This document shows positions 42,448 to 52,849 of a DNA stretch of 64,000 bases, piece after piece; within the stretch, counting starts at the first letter, position 1, and every line of letters begins with the position of its first letter. The translations under genes were made by a program, and so were the position numbers. The DNA lies in NCBI GenBank assembly GCA_963677165.2, contig CAXXSX010000002.1:3720001-3784000 (forward strand), written 5' to 3'. Under the pieces are notes generated by a model. It made no database searches, was not told the DNA's origin, and worked only from the letters and a program-made list of their open reading frames with translations. Source of the DNA: JAFGXT01 sp963677165 (GTDB taxonomy: Bacteria > Verrucomicrobiota > Lentisphaeria > Victivallales > SZUA-371).

Positions 42448-43043
42448 AAGAGATCTCCAGTTGATTCAAGTATTGTGCGCATTTTACGGCGTGCCCGCAT
42501 TGCGCGTACCTTTGTTTTTACCAAACTCCAGTTTAATACTTCCGCTATCTCCTTCAATTTCATATCTTCAAAATATATCGACTCTATCAGGGTCCTGTCA
42601 TCCGGCGATAATTGATTCAGCATCCAGTTTATCACATCTCCGGCATCCTTACTATGTGCCAGATAATCCGCTTCATCTTTTCGGTTGCATACTGCCGCCT
42701 GTTCCAGCCAGGATTGCTGATCATCGCTCAATTCAGTACTGACATGTCTGGACTCATATCGTTTCCGATCGCGCCAGTAATCATAACATGTTCTGATTGC
42801 TATACGTGACAACCATCCGGCAAAATGCTGATGGTTCCGATATTTATCCAATGCCTTGTATACACGGACAAATACATCGTGAACGACTGTTGCAACCACA
42901 TCTTCCGGAACTCTTTTACTTACGATGACAGAAACTGTCTTTTCGTATTTTTCCAGAAGTTGCCTGTAACATTCCACATTTCCCTGAAGTATAGCTGTAA
43001 TAATGGCGCTATCTTCATCATTATGCATATTCTTATTCTGCAC
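42444..43043 (-). CDS. ECF sigma factor
   Basis: 199 residues starting at a GTG with AGGA 5 bases upstream (ATG at 43028 is the alternative). Region 2: ATVVHDVFVRVYKALDKYRNHQHFAGWLSRIAIRTCYDYWRDRKR. Region 4: LIESIYFEDMKLKEIAEVLNWSLVKTKVRAMRARRKM. First gene of a three-gene run with ATGA overlaps, together a compact envelope-stress module. The 211-bp region upstream is AT-rich and may hold its own promoter. Confidence 0.9.
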   Translation of the reverse strand: MQNKNMHNDEDSAIITAILQGNVECYRQLLEKYEKTVSVIVSKRVPEDVVATVVHDVFVRVYKALDKYRNHQHFAGWLSRIAIRTCYDYWRDRKRYESRHVSTELSDDQQSWLEQAAVCNRKDEADYLAHSKDAGDVINWMLNQLSPDDRTLIESIYFEDMKLKEIAEVLNWSLVKTKVRAMRARRKMRTILESTGDLL

Positions 43044-43254
43044 TCAGTCCTGAGTATAACCTTTCTTTTTTCATAGTATTAAACGGGACAGAAAAACAAA
43101 AGTTACAACTTTTTTGAAAAAAACTTAAATTTTTTTGAATCAATTGAAAAATTCATTTTGAGATAGACTTGTCTATAATAAGAAGAATAACGGATTAATT
43201 CAAAAAGTGAAGAGGAAAGAGATGAAAAAAGATGGTTAATATTTGCAGTACTGC

Positions 43255-44019
43255 TTAGACGCCGGAAACCAGGCGGAGAGCCAGTTCATCGGGTAATCCG
43301 GCTTTTAGTATCTTTTTGCAGGTTTCACGGACATTGTATTTGACTGTTATTACTTCTATTTCGCGGGTTTCCAGATCGAACACTAATGAGGCGCTGTGAG
43401 GATCGCGGTTGCGAGGCTGGCCAACCGAACCGGGATTGATCAGGAATTTCTGATTTGTGGATTGTTCGAAGCTGCGGTCTTTTGGCTTTTCAACCAGGAT
43501 TGTCGGATATATGTTTTCCTGATTGGAGCAGCAGGCAAATAACAGAGGTACATGGACGTGGCCGAAAAACGCGAATTCCGTATCCTGAAGATAGAAGTGA
43601 AACATTGCGGATTGAATATCAAAGATATAGGGCCAATATTCACCTTCTGCCGTATCGACTGCGGCATGAATGAACATTATTTCGTTTTGGGTTAATGTAA
43701 AAGGCAGATTATCGAGCCATTTGAGATTTGAATCTTTCAGGACTTCACGGGTCCAGCAAACCGCATGGTAGGCGTGTTCAGTGATTCCCAGTTCTTCCAT
43801 ACTTGCAGCCTGGCAATTCATATAATAATCATGATTGCCTTTGATAGACTCTATTTCATGTTCTATAAAAAAATCAATACATTCATTAGGAGAAGGACCG
43901 TATCCTACTACATCCCCCAAAGATATTATTTTCTCGCAACCTCGTTTCTCCAATTCTTTATGAGTCGCCTGGAGGGCTTCGAAATTGCTGTGAACATCAC
44001 TTATTATTCCCAGCCGCAT
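43255..44019 (-). CDS. Calcineurin-type metallophosphoesterase (YfcE/DUF2437-like)
   Basis: 254 residues with all metal motifs intact: ISDVHSN, LGDVVGYGPSPNE, KGNHDYYM, FIHAAV, FFGHVHVP, then NPGSVGQPRNRDP, a C-terminal signature of stand-alone bacterial phosphodiesterases of this type. Cytoplasmic. Its substrate is unknown; cyclic nucleotides or small phosphodiesters are typical for the family. It stands alone between the sigma operon and comM. Confidence 0.85.
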   Translation of the reverse strand: MRLGIISDVHSNFEALQATHKELEKRGCEKIISLGDVVGYGPSPNECIDFFIEHEIESIKGNHDYYMNCQAASMEELGITEHAYHAVCWTREVLKDSNLKWLDNLPFTLTQNEIMFIHAAVDTAEGEYWPYIFDIQSAMFHFYLQDTEFAFFGHVHVPLLFACCSNQENIYPTILVEKPKDRSFEQSTNQKFLINPGSVGQPRNRDPHSASLVFDLETREIEVITVKYNVRETCKKILKAGLPDELALRLVSGV

Positions 44020-44333
44020 ATTTGCGAATCTTTACTCCCTAGATTTAAACAAAATTATCCACTGCCCTCCTGTTCCACTAGAAAAATGAACACAAAAAGA
44101 GTTTGATCCTGTGTCCCCGATCAAGTGTAAAAAATATTTGCCCACTATCCATCTGCTTATCATATATTAAGATTCCGAAGGCATTCTGTCAATAGAGGGT
44201 TAGGAAATATTTTCCAGATTGTTAGGAGATTCTAAGTGTAATTTGAAAAATTTTTTTCATATAAGTTCCGGTATTGTTATTTCATTATTTACGTGTAAAT
44301 TAGCTTGATGCTATAAAATAACAGAGGTGCCAG
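44020..44333. other. 314-bp gene-free stretch between divergent genes
   Basis: It separates the minus-strand phosphoesterase from plus-strand comM. The sequence is AT-rich and presumably holds both promoters. I see no hairpin, repeat or RNA gene that stands out. Confidence 0.5.
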
Positions 44334-45878
44334 ATGTTAGCTAAAACTTATTCAGCCGCTGTGCTGGGAGTTGATGCCTACGCTATCGAGGTGGAAGTGA
44401 ATACTACCGGAGAAGGTGAATACAGCGCGGTTTCAATTGTCGGATTGCCTGATGCAGCAGTGCGCGAGAGTCGTGATCGAGTGCGGTCGGCTATTGTTAA
44501 TACCGGTTATACGCAACCGCAGGGATTGATTCTGGTGAACCTGGCGCCTGCCGATATCAAAAAAGAAGGGGCCGCTTATGATTTGCCGATTGCCCTTGGA
44601 ATTCTGGCTGCGGATGGACATCTTGACCGTGAACGCCTGTCACGTACGGCAGTGATTGGAGAGTTGGCGCTGGATGGATCGGTCAGGGCGGTAAAAGGAG
44701 CTTTACCGATTGCGTTGACCTTGAGCCGTATGGAAGATGTTGATGCATTACTGGTTCCGGCCGCTAACGTTGAAGAAGCCGCACTGGCGGCATCGGATCG
44801 GGTGCCGGTCTATCAGGTAAACTATCTTTCCGAAGCGATTGATTTCCTTCGCGGTACTCTGTTTATGCCGCATCGGGCCAATTTGAATAGTTACTGGGAA
44901 CAGCATAGTTCTCTGCGTGAACCCGATTTTGCCGAAGTCAAGGGGCAAGCCATGGCGAAACGAGCCTTGGAGATTGCCGCTACCGGCGGACACAACACGC
45001 TAATGATAGGGCCTCCGGGAACCGGAAAAAGCATGCTGGCGCAGCGGCTCTCCGGAATTCTGCCTGAAATGACCTTGGAAGAGACACTGGAAACCAGTAA
45101 GATTCATAGTATCCTTGGGTTGCTTTCTTCCGGACAGCCTCTGGTAAACGCGCGTCCTTTTCGGGCGCCTCATCATACGGTAAGCGATGCAGGACTGCTT
45201 GGCGGCGGGAAAAATCCGATGCCCGGAGAGATTAGCCTGGCGCATAACGGCGTACTGTTCCTTGACGAATTGCCGGAATTTAAACGCAACGTGCTTGAGG
45301 TACTTCGTCAGCCGCTGGAAAACGGTGAAGTGGTGGTTTCGCGTGCTTCTGGTAGTTATACTTTCCCTGCTAACTTTATTCTGGTTGCCGCAATGAATCC
45401 TTGTCCGTGTGGACATTATAACAATCCCAAACGAGCGTGCCGTTGTACTTCGAGCCAGATAAACCGCTATCGTTCAAAAATATCAGGTCCATTGCTGGAT
45501 CGAATCGACATTCATGTTGAGGTTGCTCAGCTTGACCAGCGGGAATTGATGGCGGCTCCTGTTGGCGAGACTTCCGCGCAGATACGCGAACGAGTCATCA
45601 GGGCACGATGGGTTCAGTTGGAACGTTTTCGGGGGCTTGGTATTTTGTGTAATGCCCAGATGGGGCCGAGGGAGCTTCAGCAGTTTTGTAAATTGAACCG
45701 CGAGAATCAAACCTTGCTGCGTCATGCGATTCAAAACTATAATCTCAGTGCACGTGCTTATGACCGGATTCTTCGCGTAGCCCGTACGATTGCCGATATT
45801 TCCGGCAGCGATGAGATTTCAGAAGAGCATCTTTTTGAGGCGATTAATTATCGTACTCTTGATCAATCATACTGGTAG
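44334..45878 (+). CDS. comM: ComM/YifB-family Mg-chelatase-like AAA+ ATPase
   Basis: 514 residues; ribosome site GAGGTG. The N-terminal Lon-like domain (VGLPDAAVRESRDRVRSAI, GYTQPQGLILVNLAPADIKKEG) is followed by the AAA+ core GPPGTGKSML, ARPFRAPHHT, GEISLAHNGVLFLDELPEF and a CPCGHYNNPKRACRC zinc-like segment. The C-terminal helical domain contains NLSARAYDRILRVARTIADI. ComM is a branch-migration helicase that helps integrate incoming DNA during natural transformation. It is followed by trmO after 5 bases. Confidence 0.94.
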   Translation: MLAKTYSAAVLGVDAYAIEVEVNTTGEGEYSAVSIVGLPDAAVRESRDRVRSAIVNTGYTQPQGLILVNLAPADIKKEGAAYDLPIALGILAADGHLDRERLSRTAVIGELALDGSVRAVKGALPIALTLSRMEDVDALLVPAANVEEAALAASDRVPVYQVNYLSEAIDFLRGTLFMPHRANLNSYWEQHSSLREPDFAEVKGQAMAKRALEIAATGGHNTLMIGPPGTGKSMLAQRLSGILPEMTLEETLETSKIHSILGLLSSGQPLVNARPFRAPHHTVSDAGLLGGGKNPMPGEISLAHNGVLFLDELPEFKRNVLEVLRQPLENGEVVVSRASGSYTFPANFILVAAMNPCPCGHYNNPKRACRCTSSQINRYRSKISGPLLDRIDIHVEVAQLDQRELMAAPVGETSAQIRERVIRARWVQLERFRGLGILCNAQMGPRELQQFCKLNRENQTLLRHAIQNYNLSARAYDRILRVARTIADISGSDEISEEHLFEAINYRTLDQSYW

Positions 45879-45883
45879 GTTTT

Positions 45884-46693
45884 ATGAATAATCAGTCCGA
45901 CAGTAAATCTTTGACCTTTGAGCCGATAGGCTATGTCCGCTGTGAACAGAAGTATCGTTATGAGGCACCGCGTCAGGCGACGCTTGCCGAAAACAGCGGT
46001 ATAATCGAACTAAATCCGGGGATGAACTTCGAGACCGCTTTGAGTGATCTGGAAGGTTTTGACCATATCTGGGTGATTTTCGCGTTTCATTTGAATGATA
46101 ATTGGAAGCCCAAAGTAACACCGCCGGTGAAAGGCGCGAAAAAAAGGGTAGGGGTGTTTTCCTCCCGTTCTCCACATCGTCCCAATCCAATCGGTATGAG
46201 TTGCGTCAGGCTGGTCAAGATTGATGGTCGTAAGCTGTATATCGAGAATTTTGATATGCTGGATGGAACACCGGTTCTTGATATTAAACCGTATATTGGC
46301 CTGTCGGATTCCCATCTTGAGGCATCGCGAGGATGGCTTCCTGACTCTCTTCCGGAACAATGGTGTGTTGAATTTTCCATGAAAGCGCATGACCAAGCCG
46401 AATTCATTCGTGCTAAATCAGGACTTGACCTTGAACGCTTTAGTCAGGTTCAACTGGCGGCGGAACCGCATGAATCGGAACGCAAGCGTATCAGGAAAAC
46501 GGATAATGGCTATGCTATTTCCTGCCGTACCTGGAGCGTGTTTTATTCAACTGATCCGGAAACCTTCACTGTAATGGTTTCCGGAATCCAATCAAATTAT
46601 CAGCCTGAAGAACTTGACCCTGATGCTGAAGATGTCTACCACGACAAAGACCTCCACCGCGAATTTAGTGCAATGTTTCAGGCGGGATATTGA
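45884..46693 (+). CDS. trmO: tRNA (N6-threonylcarbamoyladenosine-N6)-methyltransferase TrmO
   Basis: 269 residues. N-terminal ~150 residues form the TsaA-like beta-barrel: FEPIGYVRC, LEGFDHIWVIFAFHLN, VGVFSSRSPHRPNPIGMS, NFDMLDGTPVLDIKPYI. The C-terminal region is an extension of the TrmO type. The enzyme adds a methyl group to t6A37 of tRNA-Thr using S-adenosylmethionine. It lies 5 bp after comM and probably shares its transcript. Confidence 0.9.
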   Translation: MNNQSDSKSLTFEPIGYVRCEQKYRYEAPRQATLAENSGIIELNPGMNFETALSDLEGFDHIWVIFAFHLNDNWKPKVTPPVKGAKKRVGVFSSRSPHRPNPIGMSCVRLVKIDGRKLYIENFDMLDGTPVLDIKPYIGLSDSHLEASRGWLPDSLPEQWCVEFSMKAHDQAEFIRAKSGLDLERFSQVQLAAEPHESERKRIRKTDNGYAISCRTWSVFYSTDPETFTVMVSGIQSNYQPEELDPDAEDVYHDKDLHREFSAMFQAGY

Positions 46694-46716
46694 TTCTTTT
46701 CACAAGTCCCGTGATA

Positions 46717-47484
46717 CTAATAAGGTCTCCATAAAGTAGAGAAGTAATTATCTGAATTATTGATCAGTTCTTTTTTGCCGTCAAAGGCCAGGACTCCCGT
46801 ATTCTGCATGTAACGAAGGGTTTCGACATGTCCGTCAAGGATACCAAAATTCATTCCCCGGTCATAGTGATCACGAATATTGTTTCCGGTTGCATATCTG
46901 GACAGGCAGTTATTGATGTCATAAACCCTGTCAACAAATGTTGGAGCTTTGTATTCGAGCGTAATGACTGTTCTTGCCGGAATATTGCATCGGGATAATT
47001 TTCCCCCCATTGCTCCTTTTCCCTGGTATTTATCGACAGCGTATAGTATTCGGGCGTTCATGGAATAGATTGTCTTACGCATATCGGTTGTGTTAGATGT
47101 TTTAAGTCCTACACAGGGAACCCAGTTGGCGGTACTGTCACTGCTGTTATCGTAGGGGTTGCCGGTGCATTGAAACGTGCCGGGAGAAACCTTATAATCA
47201 TTGATAAGCTGCCACATCCAGTAAATTGAATTCCAGGGACCGGCTGTTGTTCCGGCTGGGTTTCCTTCATGGGTTACCAGTTGTCCATTGTAATCGTCAG
47301 CATATAATATATGACTGGTTGTCAGTGTCTTTTGATTGTTTACACAGGAAATTACCTTTGCCCGAGCCCTGGCATTGTTTAATGATGGCAACAGCAAACT
47401 TGCCAGAATCGCTATGATTGCTATCACAACGAGGAGTTCGATGAGTGTGAAACGATGCACAGAAGGGGGATTGGTGTGATACAT
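46717..47484 (-). CDS. Pseudopilin with H-x10-DG signature
   Basis: 255 residues; AAGGAG upstream of the ATG. An ~11-residue leader (MYHTNPPSVHR), then FTLIELLVVIAIIAILASLLLPSLNNAR. Cysteines at NNQKTL and FQCTGN may form a disulphide. The C-terminal signature is DHYDRGMNFGILDGHV. It is the third pseudopilin of this kind in the window and the last gene of the GH42 operon, 21 bp after the second hydrolase gene. Confidence 0.87.
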   Translation of the reverse strand: MYHTNPPSVHRFTLIELLVVIAIIAILASLLLPSLNNARARAKVISCVNNQKTLTTSHILYADDYNGQLVTHEGNPAGTTAGPWNSIYWMWQLINDYKVSPGTFQCTGNPYDNSSDSTANWVPCVGLKTSNTTDMRKTIYSMNARILYAVDKYQGKGAMGGKLSRCNIPARTVITLEYKAPTFVDRVYDINNCLSRYATGNNIRDHYDRGMNFGILDGHVETLRYMQNTGVLAFDGKKELINNSDNYFSTLWRPY

Positions 47485-47505
47485 ATTCTTTCTCCTTGTT
47501 TTTTA

Positions 47506-49686
47506 TTAATAATTTGTTCCGTAAACTATTATAGGTGATCCTGTTAGTTTTAGTATAGCTTTTCCGTGTTTAACTGTAATTTTTTTCTTTCTTCCTATAC
47601 AATCAACTACAGTCAACTGTTTTTTCTGGGCTGGAGCAGCATAGTCGGTTGATGATTGCCAATTGCTGATCCATGGTTCAGCTGACGCAAAATTTTTACT
47701 CTTTTTCGTTTGAAAGTATCCGTCTTTGCGATTCCAGAGAATGGCAATCTGACCTTCCGGCCTGGAAAATAATAATCCCTTATTCTGGCTATTTTTAAAC
47801 GTTAGCCAGCGAACAAACTTTGCTCCGTCAAGAGCTTCGGCAATGGCACAGTAAGCCGGCAGGGAGGGTTTTACTGTACCATCGCGGCGCAGGATTCCAT
47901 AATAATATTCATTGTCTTTGGAGTGGATTCCGCCTTTGTTGAACCAGGTTGAATTCTGCAGTTGATAGAACATGACGCATTCGATTCCTTCTGCCAGTCC
48001 CAGGGCATAGGTTAGGATAATATTTTCAGCGGCATTCCTGTAGGAATCATACCATGAGCCGTTGGGGAAAGTGCAGGCATAGGCCTCGGTAATCCATAAT
48101 GGTTTTTTCCCTAATTGTTCGACTAGTTTTTTTACTTTATGGATAGAGCCGAGATAACACCAGTTCATTTTTCCAGCGTAATCCGCGGTTACATTACCGC
48201 GTCCCGGATGGAATGCGATACCGTCAAGCAAGTCCCAGCCGCCATTATCATGGATGGCTTTCAGGAAAGCAGTATCACCGCCGGCAATTCCCATACTCAA
48301 TAATTTTACTTTGTAGTTTCCCTGTTTTTTCAGGGTTGTCAATGGCTTGAGCCAGTCGTTTACATAAACATCTGCTCCTGTTCCCTTGTTTAGGGCGCGC
48401 ATGTTCCATTCGTTACAGAACTCCCAATAAGGGTTTTGCTGTTTTTCGCATCTTTTCAGTTCGCTTTCCAGCCATGCCTGACGTTTTGCCGGATCATTCC
48501 GCCACTGTTTCGGTTTTACGTTTGAGTGCCAGTTTGCTATGGCTCCGAATTCCTTCATGGTTTTGCGGGAATCTCCTTTCCTGACCCGACGTACTCCCAT
48601 TCGTTTGAGCAGTCGGTCAACGGCAGTTTTCGACGGGATATTGAAATAAGCCGCAATTCCGAAAATATCGTTTCCATGCTTGTATTCATAATTATGCATG
48701 ACGGAGGCCATTGTTCTCGCAAAGATTTCCTTGCCGTTTAAAGTTACAGCCGCTTCAATAAAATAGAATTCATCTTCAGTCAACGGTTTCAGCGAGATAT
48801 TTTTTATGATTTGATTGCCTGCTGTCAGGGATAGCGTTTCAGTTACATTCCGGATCAGTTTTCCATCGTAATTTCTGACAAACATTTTATATGAAACATT
48901 ATTAAACGGCTTATTGGAGGAATTGGTAATTCTTACTTTCAAGTCTGGTTGCGTTCTGCTTTCCCATAAATTGAAATCCTGAGCTGACACGATTGCCAGA
49001 GAAATCTGACGCTGTTTGTATATTGCAGCCGCAGTCTCTCCTGATATATTTTTCGGTAGAACCAAAAAGCTGTGTTTCGCAGTGAAGGTTCCTTTACCGT
49101 TTGATTTAAATGATATATGCTGCGCCCAGGCTGTGCTCCAGTTGCAGATTCCATTTATTACTTCGTATAAATTATTTTCTTTTCCTTCATAACAACGCAT
49201 GGTGACATCATGTTTTTCATAAGGGATACCGCCGTGTTCGTGACGGCTCCAGATTCCTTCTTTCAATAGCGTTGATTTCTTGTTGACGTTTCTTAATTTT
49301 CGCTTATACATTGTTCCGCCTGTACGAAGTTTTGCATCTGGCGAATTTATTGTATAGCTCGCATTTACCCGATTTTTGTCACATTCAAAAATTCCGGTTA
49401 TGTGTATCTTTCCCGTTTTGTCATTAATTATCTTGTAGTCAACTTTTATTGATTTATCACCAAGCTTGGATATGGTACCACCATCGGTATGAACAGGCTC
49501 CCATTTCAGGTCTATTCCGTTGATGGTTATCAGTGGCGATCCGGATTTGTCGTTGATTGTGACGGCTCCGTTTTGATTTGCTTTGATTGAGCAGTAATTA
49601 TTGCTTATACTGACGTCTGCTTTCATGCGGATAGCAGCCAGCAGACTGGTTGCGATGCATAACTGTATCAGAAATTTATTCATCAT
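47506..49686 (-). CDS. Secreted clan GH-A glycoside hydrolase
   Basis: 726 residues with a signal peptide (FLIQLCIATSLLAAIRMKA). Residues ~25-330 are beta-rich accessory modules. From ~340 comes a TIM barrel with IFGIAAYFNI at its first strand, the acid/base in WEFCNEWN (Glu426) and the nucleophile in PLWITEAYA (Glu534), the two glutamates of clan GH-A (GH39- or GH5-like). A C-terminal beta-domain closes the protein. The start overlaps the GH42 stop by one base (TAATG), so the two enzymes are made together and probably act on the same polysaccharide. Confidence 0.8.
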   Translation of the reverse strand: MMNKFLIQLCIATSLLAAIRMKADVSISNNYCSIKANQNGAVTINDKSGSPLITINGIDLKWEPVHTDGGTISKLGDKSIKVDYKIINDKTGKIHITGIFECDKNRVNASYTINSPDAKLRTGGTMYKRKLRNVNKKSTLLKEGIWSRHEHGGIPYEKHDVTMRCYEGKENNLYEVINGICNWSTAWAQHISFKSNGKGTFTAKHSFLVLPKNISGETAAAIYKQRQISLAIVSAQDFNLWESRTQPDLKVRITNSSNKPFNNVSYKMFVRNYDGKLIRNVTETLSLTAGNQIIKNISLKPLTEDEFYFIEAAVTLNGKEIFARTMASVMHNYEYKHGNDIFGIAAYFNIPSKTAVDRLLKRMGVRRVRKGDSRKTMKEFGAIANWHSNVKPKQWRNDPAKRQAWLESELKRCEKQQNPYWEFCNEWNMRALNKGTGADVYVNDWLKPLTTLKKQGNYKVKLLSMGIAGGDTAFLKAIHDNGGWDLLDGIAFHPGRGNVTADYAGKMNWCYLGSIHKVKKLVEQLGKKPLWITEAYACTFPNGSWYDSYRNAAENIILTYALGLAEGIECVMFYQLQNSTWFNKGGIHSKDNEYYYGILRRDGTVKPSLPAYCAIAEALDGAKFVRWLTFKNSQNKGLLFSRPEGQIAILWNRKDGYFQTKKSKNFASAEPWISNWQSSTDYAAPAQKKQLTVVDCIGRKKKITVKHGKAILKLTGSPIIVYGTNY

Positions 49687-52600
49687 TATTTTGTCCCCCA
49701 GATTTCGATTTCGTTGATCATTCCTTTGGGATTGCTGAATGTTGCCGATATTTTTACGTATCTGGCTTGTTCGGGGCTCATTTCTATTTGCATTACTCCA
49801 CGATTGAATGAAGTACTTGATGCTGTCTTGTGGTACTCTTTGCCATTAGTACTCAGGCTTATTTTTACGTCTTTTGGTGCTAATTGTTTTTGACGCAGTG
49901 AGTATATCTTTATTTTACTTACATTATAGGCTTTTTTCAGATCGAAGACAATATCAATTTCCGGAAGATTATAGGTCGCAAAACGTGATCCCCAATTCCT
50001 GATTCCATTTCTCAAGGCATTGCCGGTACTGTTTCGTTTTCCCGAGGCCGGATCCTTCCAGTAGCCTTTTGAATTTTCCGGAACCTCATATTGGTAGGTG
50101 GCGTTTGTCTGAATTCCCAGGATAGACCCATTTGAATATCTTTGGTTACCGGACAGGCAATGTGGAATCTTGTTCCGCATCTTTTCCGGAATTATTATCT
50201 CTACATTGGCGGAGATGACCGATTTTTCTTTGCCAGATGACCATGTCGTAACTAGCGGGTATAGTTGTTGTGGAATATAATTTTTTGATTCGTTTGGAGT
50301 TGTTACTTTAAAGTTATATTTGTATATTTTACCTGTTTTAAGTGGAGGAACTTTAATCCTTTCAGGTGATACTTTCCAATCATTCAACGCTTTTAATTCA
50401 AGAGTTCCGGCTTGTGATGCTTCAGGAGCGAAGATTTGGACCGTTACATTGAAACTTGCTCCAGGAGCGAAGGCTGCTCCTGCTCCATCAATGGAGCGTT
50501 GTTCCGATTTTATTTGGGGGATTCCAAGAACAACTTTATGGTTCTTTAAAAGATAAATCATACCGGCTGTTTTGAACTCAGGCAGATCAATCAGATAGCT
50601 GCCAGTAGCAGATTTTTTGACCTTTAGCGGAGAAATCCCATCGTTTTCAGCGGGAGCCCATAAGGCATTGGCCGGGATTCCTTCCGGCAGCCATAATTCC
50701 AGCGTGCTTGCTTTAAAAGGTTTTTTACTCAAATTGCTTACTGCAAATATGCAGTTGCCCTTTTTGTCAACATAGGGTTGAGTTGCTCGAAGGGCCTGCT
50801 GGGATATTGAACATGGTTTCAGGCGGTATGCCGGAAAAAGACCGATTTCAGCCAGTTCTTTCTTTAGCCAGCCGCTAATCAGCATCGGTTCAACCGTTTC
50901 AGGACGCAAAACCCCAAGTTGAGTAGCAATATACAGTGATTCGCCTTTACCATAGATGTTCTTTATGACTGCGGCCTGTTTTCTGGTTGTCTTAAATATG
51001 GCTTTTCCGGTAGTGAGTTTTACTCTGGCTATCCCATCTCCACGGATAATGCCGTTTTCCGTTGCCAGCCATAGGTCGGCTGAGTAGTTGTTATATGATT
51101 TTAACTGAGCCCCAAGGACAGACTCAAGACCTCTAGACTCGGCATGATGTTCATTGTAGAATCCCGGACGAGTATCGCTGACGAGTTTTCCGCCGTTTTT
51201 AATATATTGCTTTACCGTGTCGCATTCCGTAGCTGTGAGATGTTCCGTTCCTATTAAAATCAATCCCTGATAATTCTTCAGGTATTTGTTGCTGAGTTTT
51301 GTATATGGAACAAGATCGATCCAGAATCCCTGAGAGCGGAGCCAGCCGTAAATTTTCAGGCGGTTGTTTTTGCTCCATTCCCACATGCTTAGTTCTGAGT
51401 TGTCTGCCAGCAGTATATCCCGCCTGGGGACCAGCATTGCAAGTTTTGGCATTCCTGCGGCAGGAATGGATTGAGTCCAGAACGCTTCGGTTCGGTGCAG
51501 CATGTGTGCCCAGCGCATCGCATAGAAAAAACGATCTCTTATTTTGAGGTCCGGACCGATGAATGCATAAGTGTCAAAATCTCCGGTTGCTCCGGGAAAC
51601 CCGGAGCAGAAAAAGTTTACTGCTTTCAGTCCGTTGTTAAGGCTTCGCCAGTATGTCGATGCCCATTGGTAGCCTGGGCTTGAATGATTGTTGGACTCAC
51701 ATAACATTATGCCGTAGCCTGGGGTACCGTCATTAGTGCGAATACAGTTAAATAGATAGTTCAGGTTATAAGATATTTTGTCGTCGGCTCCATAAATATC
51801 TACCCCGTAATATCCGCCGCTGAATTTTCTAATTCGTTCCGACAGCATTTCCGCGTCAACCAGGTTGGTTTTGCTTTTTGCCGGCAGTTCATTGCACAGT
51901 TGAGTCGATTTTAGAACAACCGGACGGTGTAATGGATCATTTTCCGAAACTGCTTTACAGCGCTGATAAATGACTTCTGTAAAATTGTCGCGCTGGAATT
52001 TATGCCAGTCGAGCCACAGTCCATGGTTTTCCTTAAAGTGGGTTGCCGGAGCTGGAGGAACAATTTCACTGAAATCTTTATATTTTGTTTTATAGGTTGC
52101 GTTTAATTTGTCAATTGAGCCGAAAATCGTTTTCAGCCATTGATGAAATTTGGTAATGACCGGTTTTGAGTAATCAAGATGTCCTTCCCATTCGTTGTCA
52201 AGCGACCAGAAGACAAGGGCGTTACGTCCGACCGCTTTGCCCCTGACCTCGGCAGCTTCTGCGTCATAACTGGTAATAAATTCTATGAAGTTGGGTTCGA
52301 ACAGGGAGGCGCATCTGCGAGGTCTTAGTTTGCCATTGTGATCTTTGGCAATTCGGAGCGTTCCGAATTTCTTTGTTTTATTGTTGAAACTGAGAGTGAT
52401 CATCCCCCAAATGGGTTGCAGTTCAAGTGTTCCATTCGGGTCAATGTCGTCGGCTGAGAACATGGGGGCTCCATCTTTCCAGCTGTAATTGCTTATTGAG
52501 CCGTACTCATTATAATTGAATCCTGCACGGATCAACATCAGTTTGTCTTTCTGCTTGTTAAGCAGTCCTACAGGAAAATAATCACAGGTTGGGCCGGCCT

Positions 52601-52721
52601 GTGTTATTTCCGTTGTGTAGGCTTTTACGTTGTTGAGTGGTTCTGTCCTTTCAGAACCACAGACGGCTGTTGCGGCGATTACCATTGCCGTCTGTAGTAG
52701 TACTGGAACTGTTTTACTCAT
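49686..52721 (-). CDS. Secreted GH42-like beta-galactosidase with discoidin domain
   Basis: 1011 residues from the ATG at 52721 (GAGGAG upstream); the ATG at 52766 would put 15 charged residues before the signal peptide. GH42 features: FWSLDNEWEGH (acid/base Glu177), the following F-x2-WL...IDKLNATYKTKYKDFSEI, and the nucleophile in GIMLCESNNH (Glu342). A trimerisation-like domain with GTEHLTATECDTVKQYIKNGGKLV follows. An Ig-like region and an F5/8-type discoidin module (IDIVFDLKKAYNVSKIKIYSL) end the protein. It removes beta-galactosyl units from polysaccharides outside the cytoplasm. First gene of a three-gene operon under a LacI regulator. Confidence 0.87.
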   Translation of the reverse strand: MSKTVPVLLQTAMVIAATAVCGSERTEPLNNVKAYTTEITQAGPTCDYFPVGLLNKQKDKLMLIRAGFNYNEYGSISNYSWKDGAPMFSADDIDPNGTLELQPIWGMITLSFNNKTKKFGTLRIAKDHNGKLRPRRCASLFEPNFIEFITSYDAEAAEVRGKAVGRNALVFWSLDNEWEGHLDYSKPVITKFHQWLKTIFGSIDKLNATYKTKYKDFSEIVPPAPATHFKENHGLWLDWHKFQRDNFTEVIYQRCKAVSENDPLHRPVVLKSTQLCNELPAKSKTNLVDAEMLSERIRKFSGGYYGVDIYGADDKISYNLNYLFNCIRTNDGTPGYGIMLCESNNHSSPGYQWASTYWRSLNNGLKAVNFFCSGFPGATGDFDTYAFIGPDLKIRDRFFYAMRWAHMLHRTEAFWTQSIPAAGMPKLAMLVPRRDILLADNSELSMWEWSKNNRLKIYGWLRSQGFWIDLVPYTKLSNKYLKNYQGLILIGTEHLTATECDTVKQYIKNGGKLVSDTRPGFYNEHHAESRGLESVLGAQLKSYNNYSADLWLATENGIIRGDGIARVKLTTGKAIFKTTRKQAAVIKNIYGKGESLYIATQLGVLRPETVEPMLISGWLKKELAEIGLFPAYRLKPCSISQQALRATQPYVDKKGNCIFAVSNLSKKPFKASTLELWLPEGIPANALWAPAENDGISPLKVKKSATGSYLIDLPEFKTAGMIYLLKNHKVVLGIPQIKSEQRSIDGAGAAFAPGASFNVTVQIFAPEASQAGTLELKALNDWKVSPERIKVPPLKTGKIYKYNFKVTTPNESKNYIPQQLYPLVTTWSSGKEKSVISANVEIIIPEKMRNKIPHCLSGNQRYSNGSILGIQTNATYQYEVPENSKGYWKDPASGKRNSTGNALRNGIRNWGSRFATYNLPEIDIVFDLKKAYNVSKIKIYSLRQKQLAPKDVKISLSTNGKEYHKTASSTSFNRGVMQIEMSPEQARYVKISATFSNPKGMINEIEIWGTK

Positions 52722-52849
52722 GAAATCTCCTCGTCTCGTCTTTCTCTCATGGGTGTAGCGTAACATTTTCCGTGACTGGAAAAACTGTGCTATTCTACCA
52801 TTGTTTATGTTTTTTGCTTTTACGTCATAAAATTTAATATGTGTAAATC

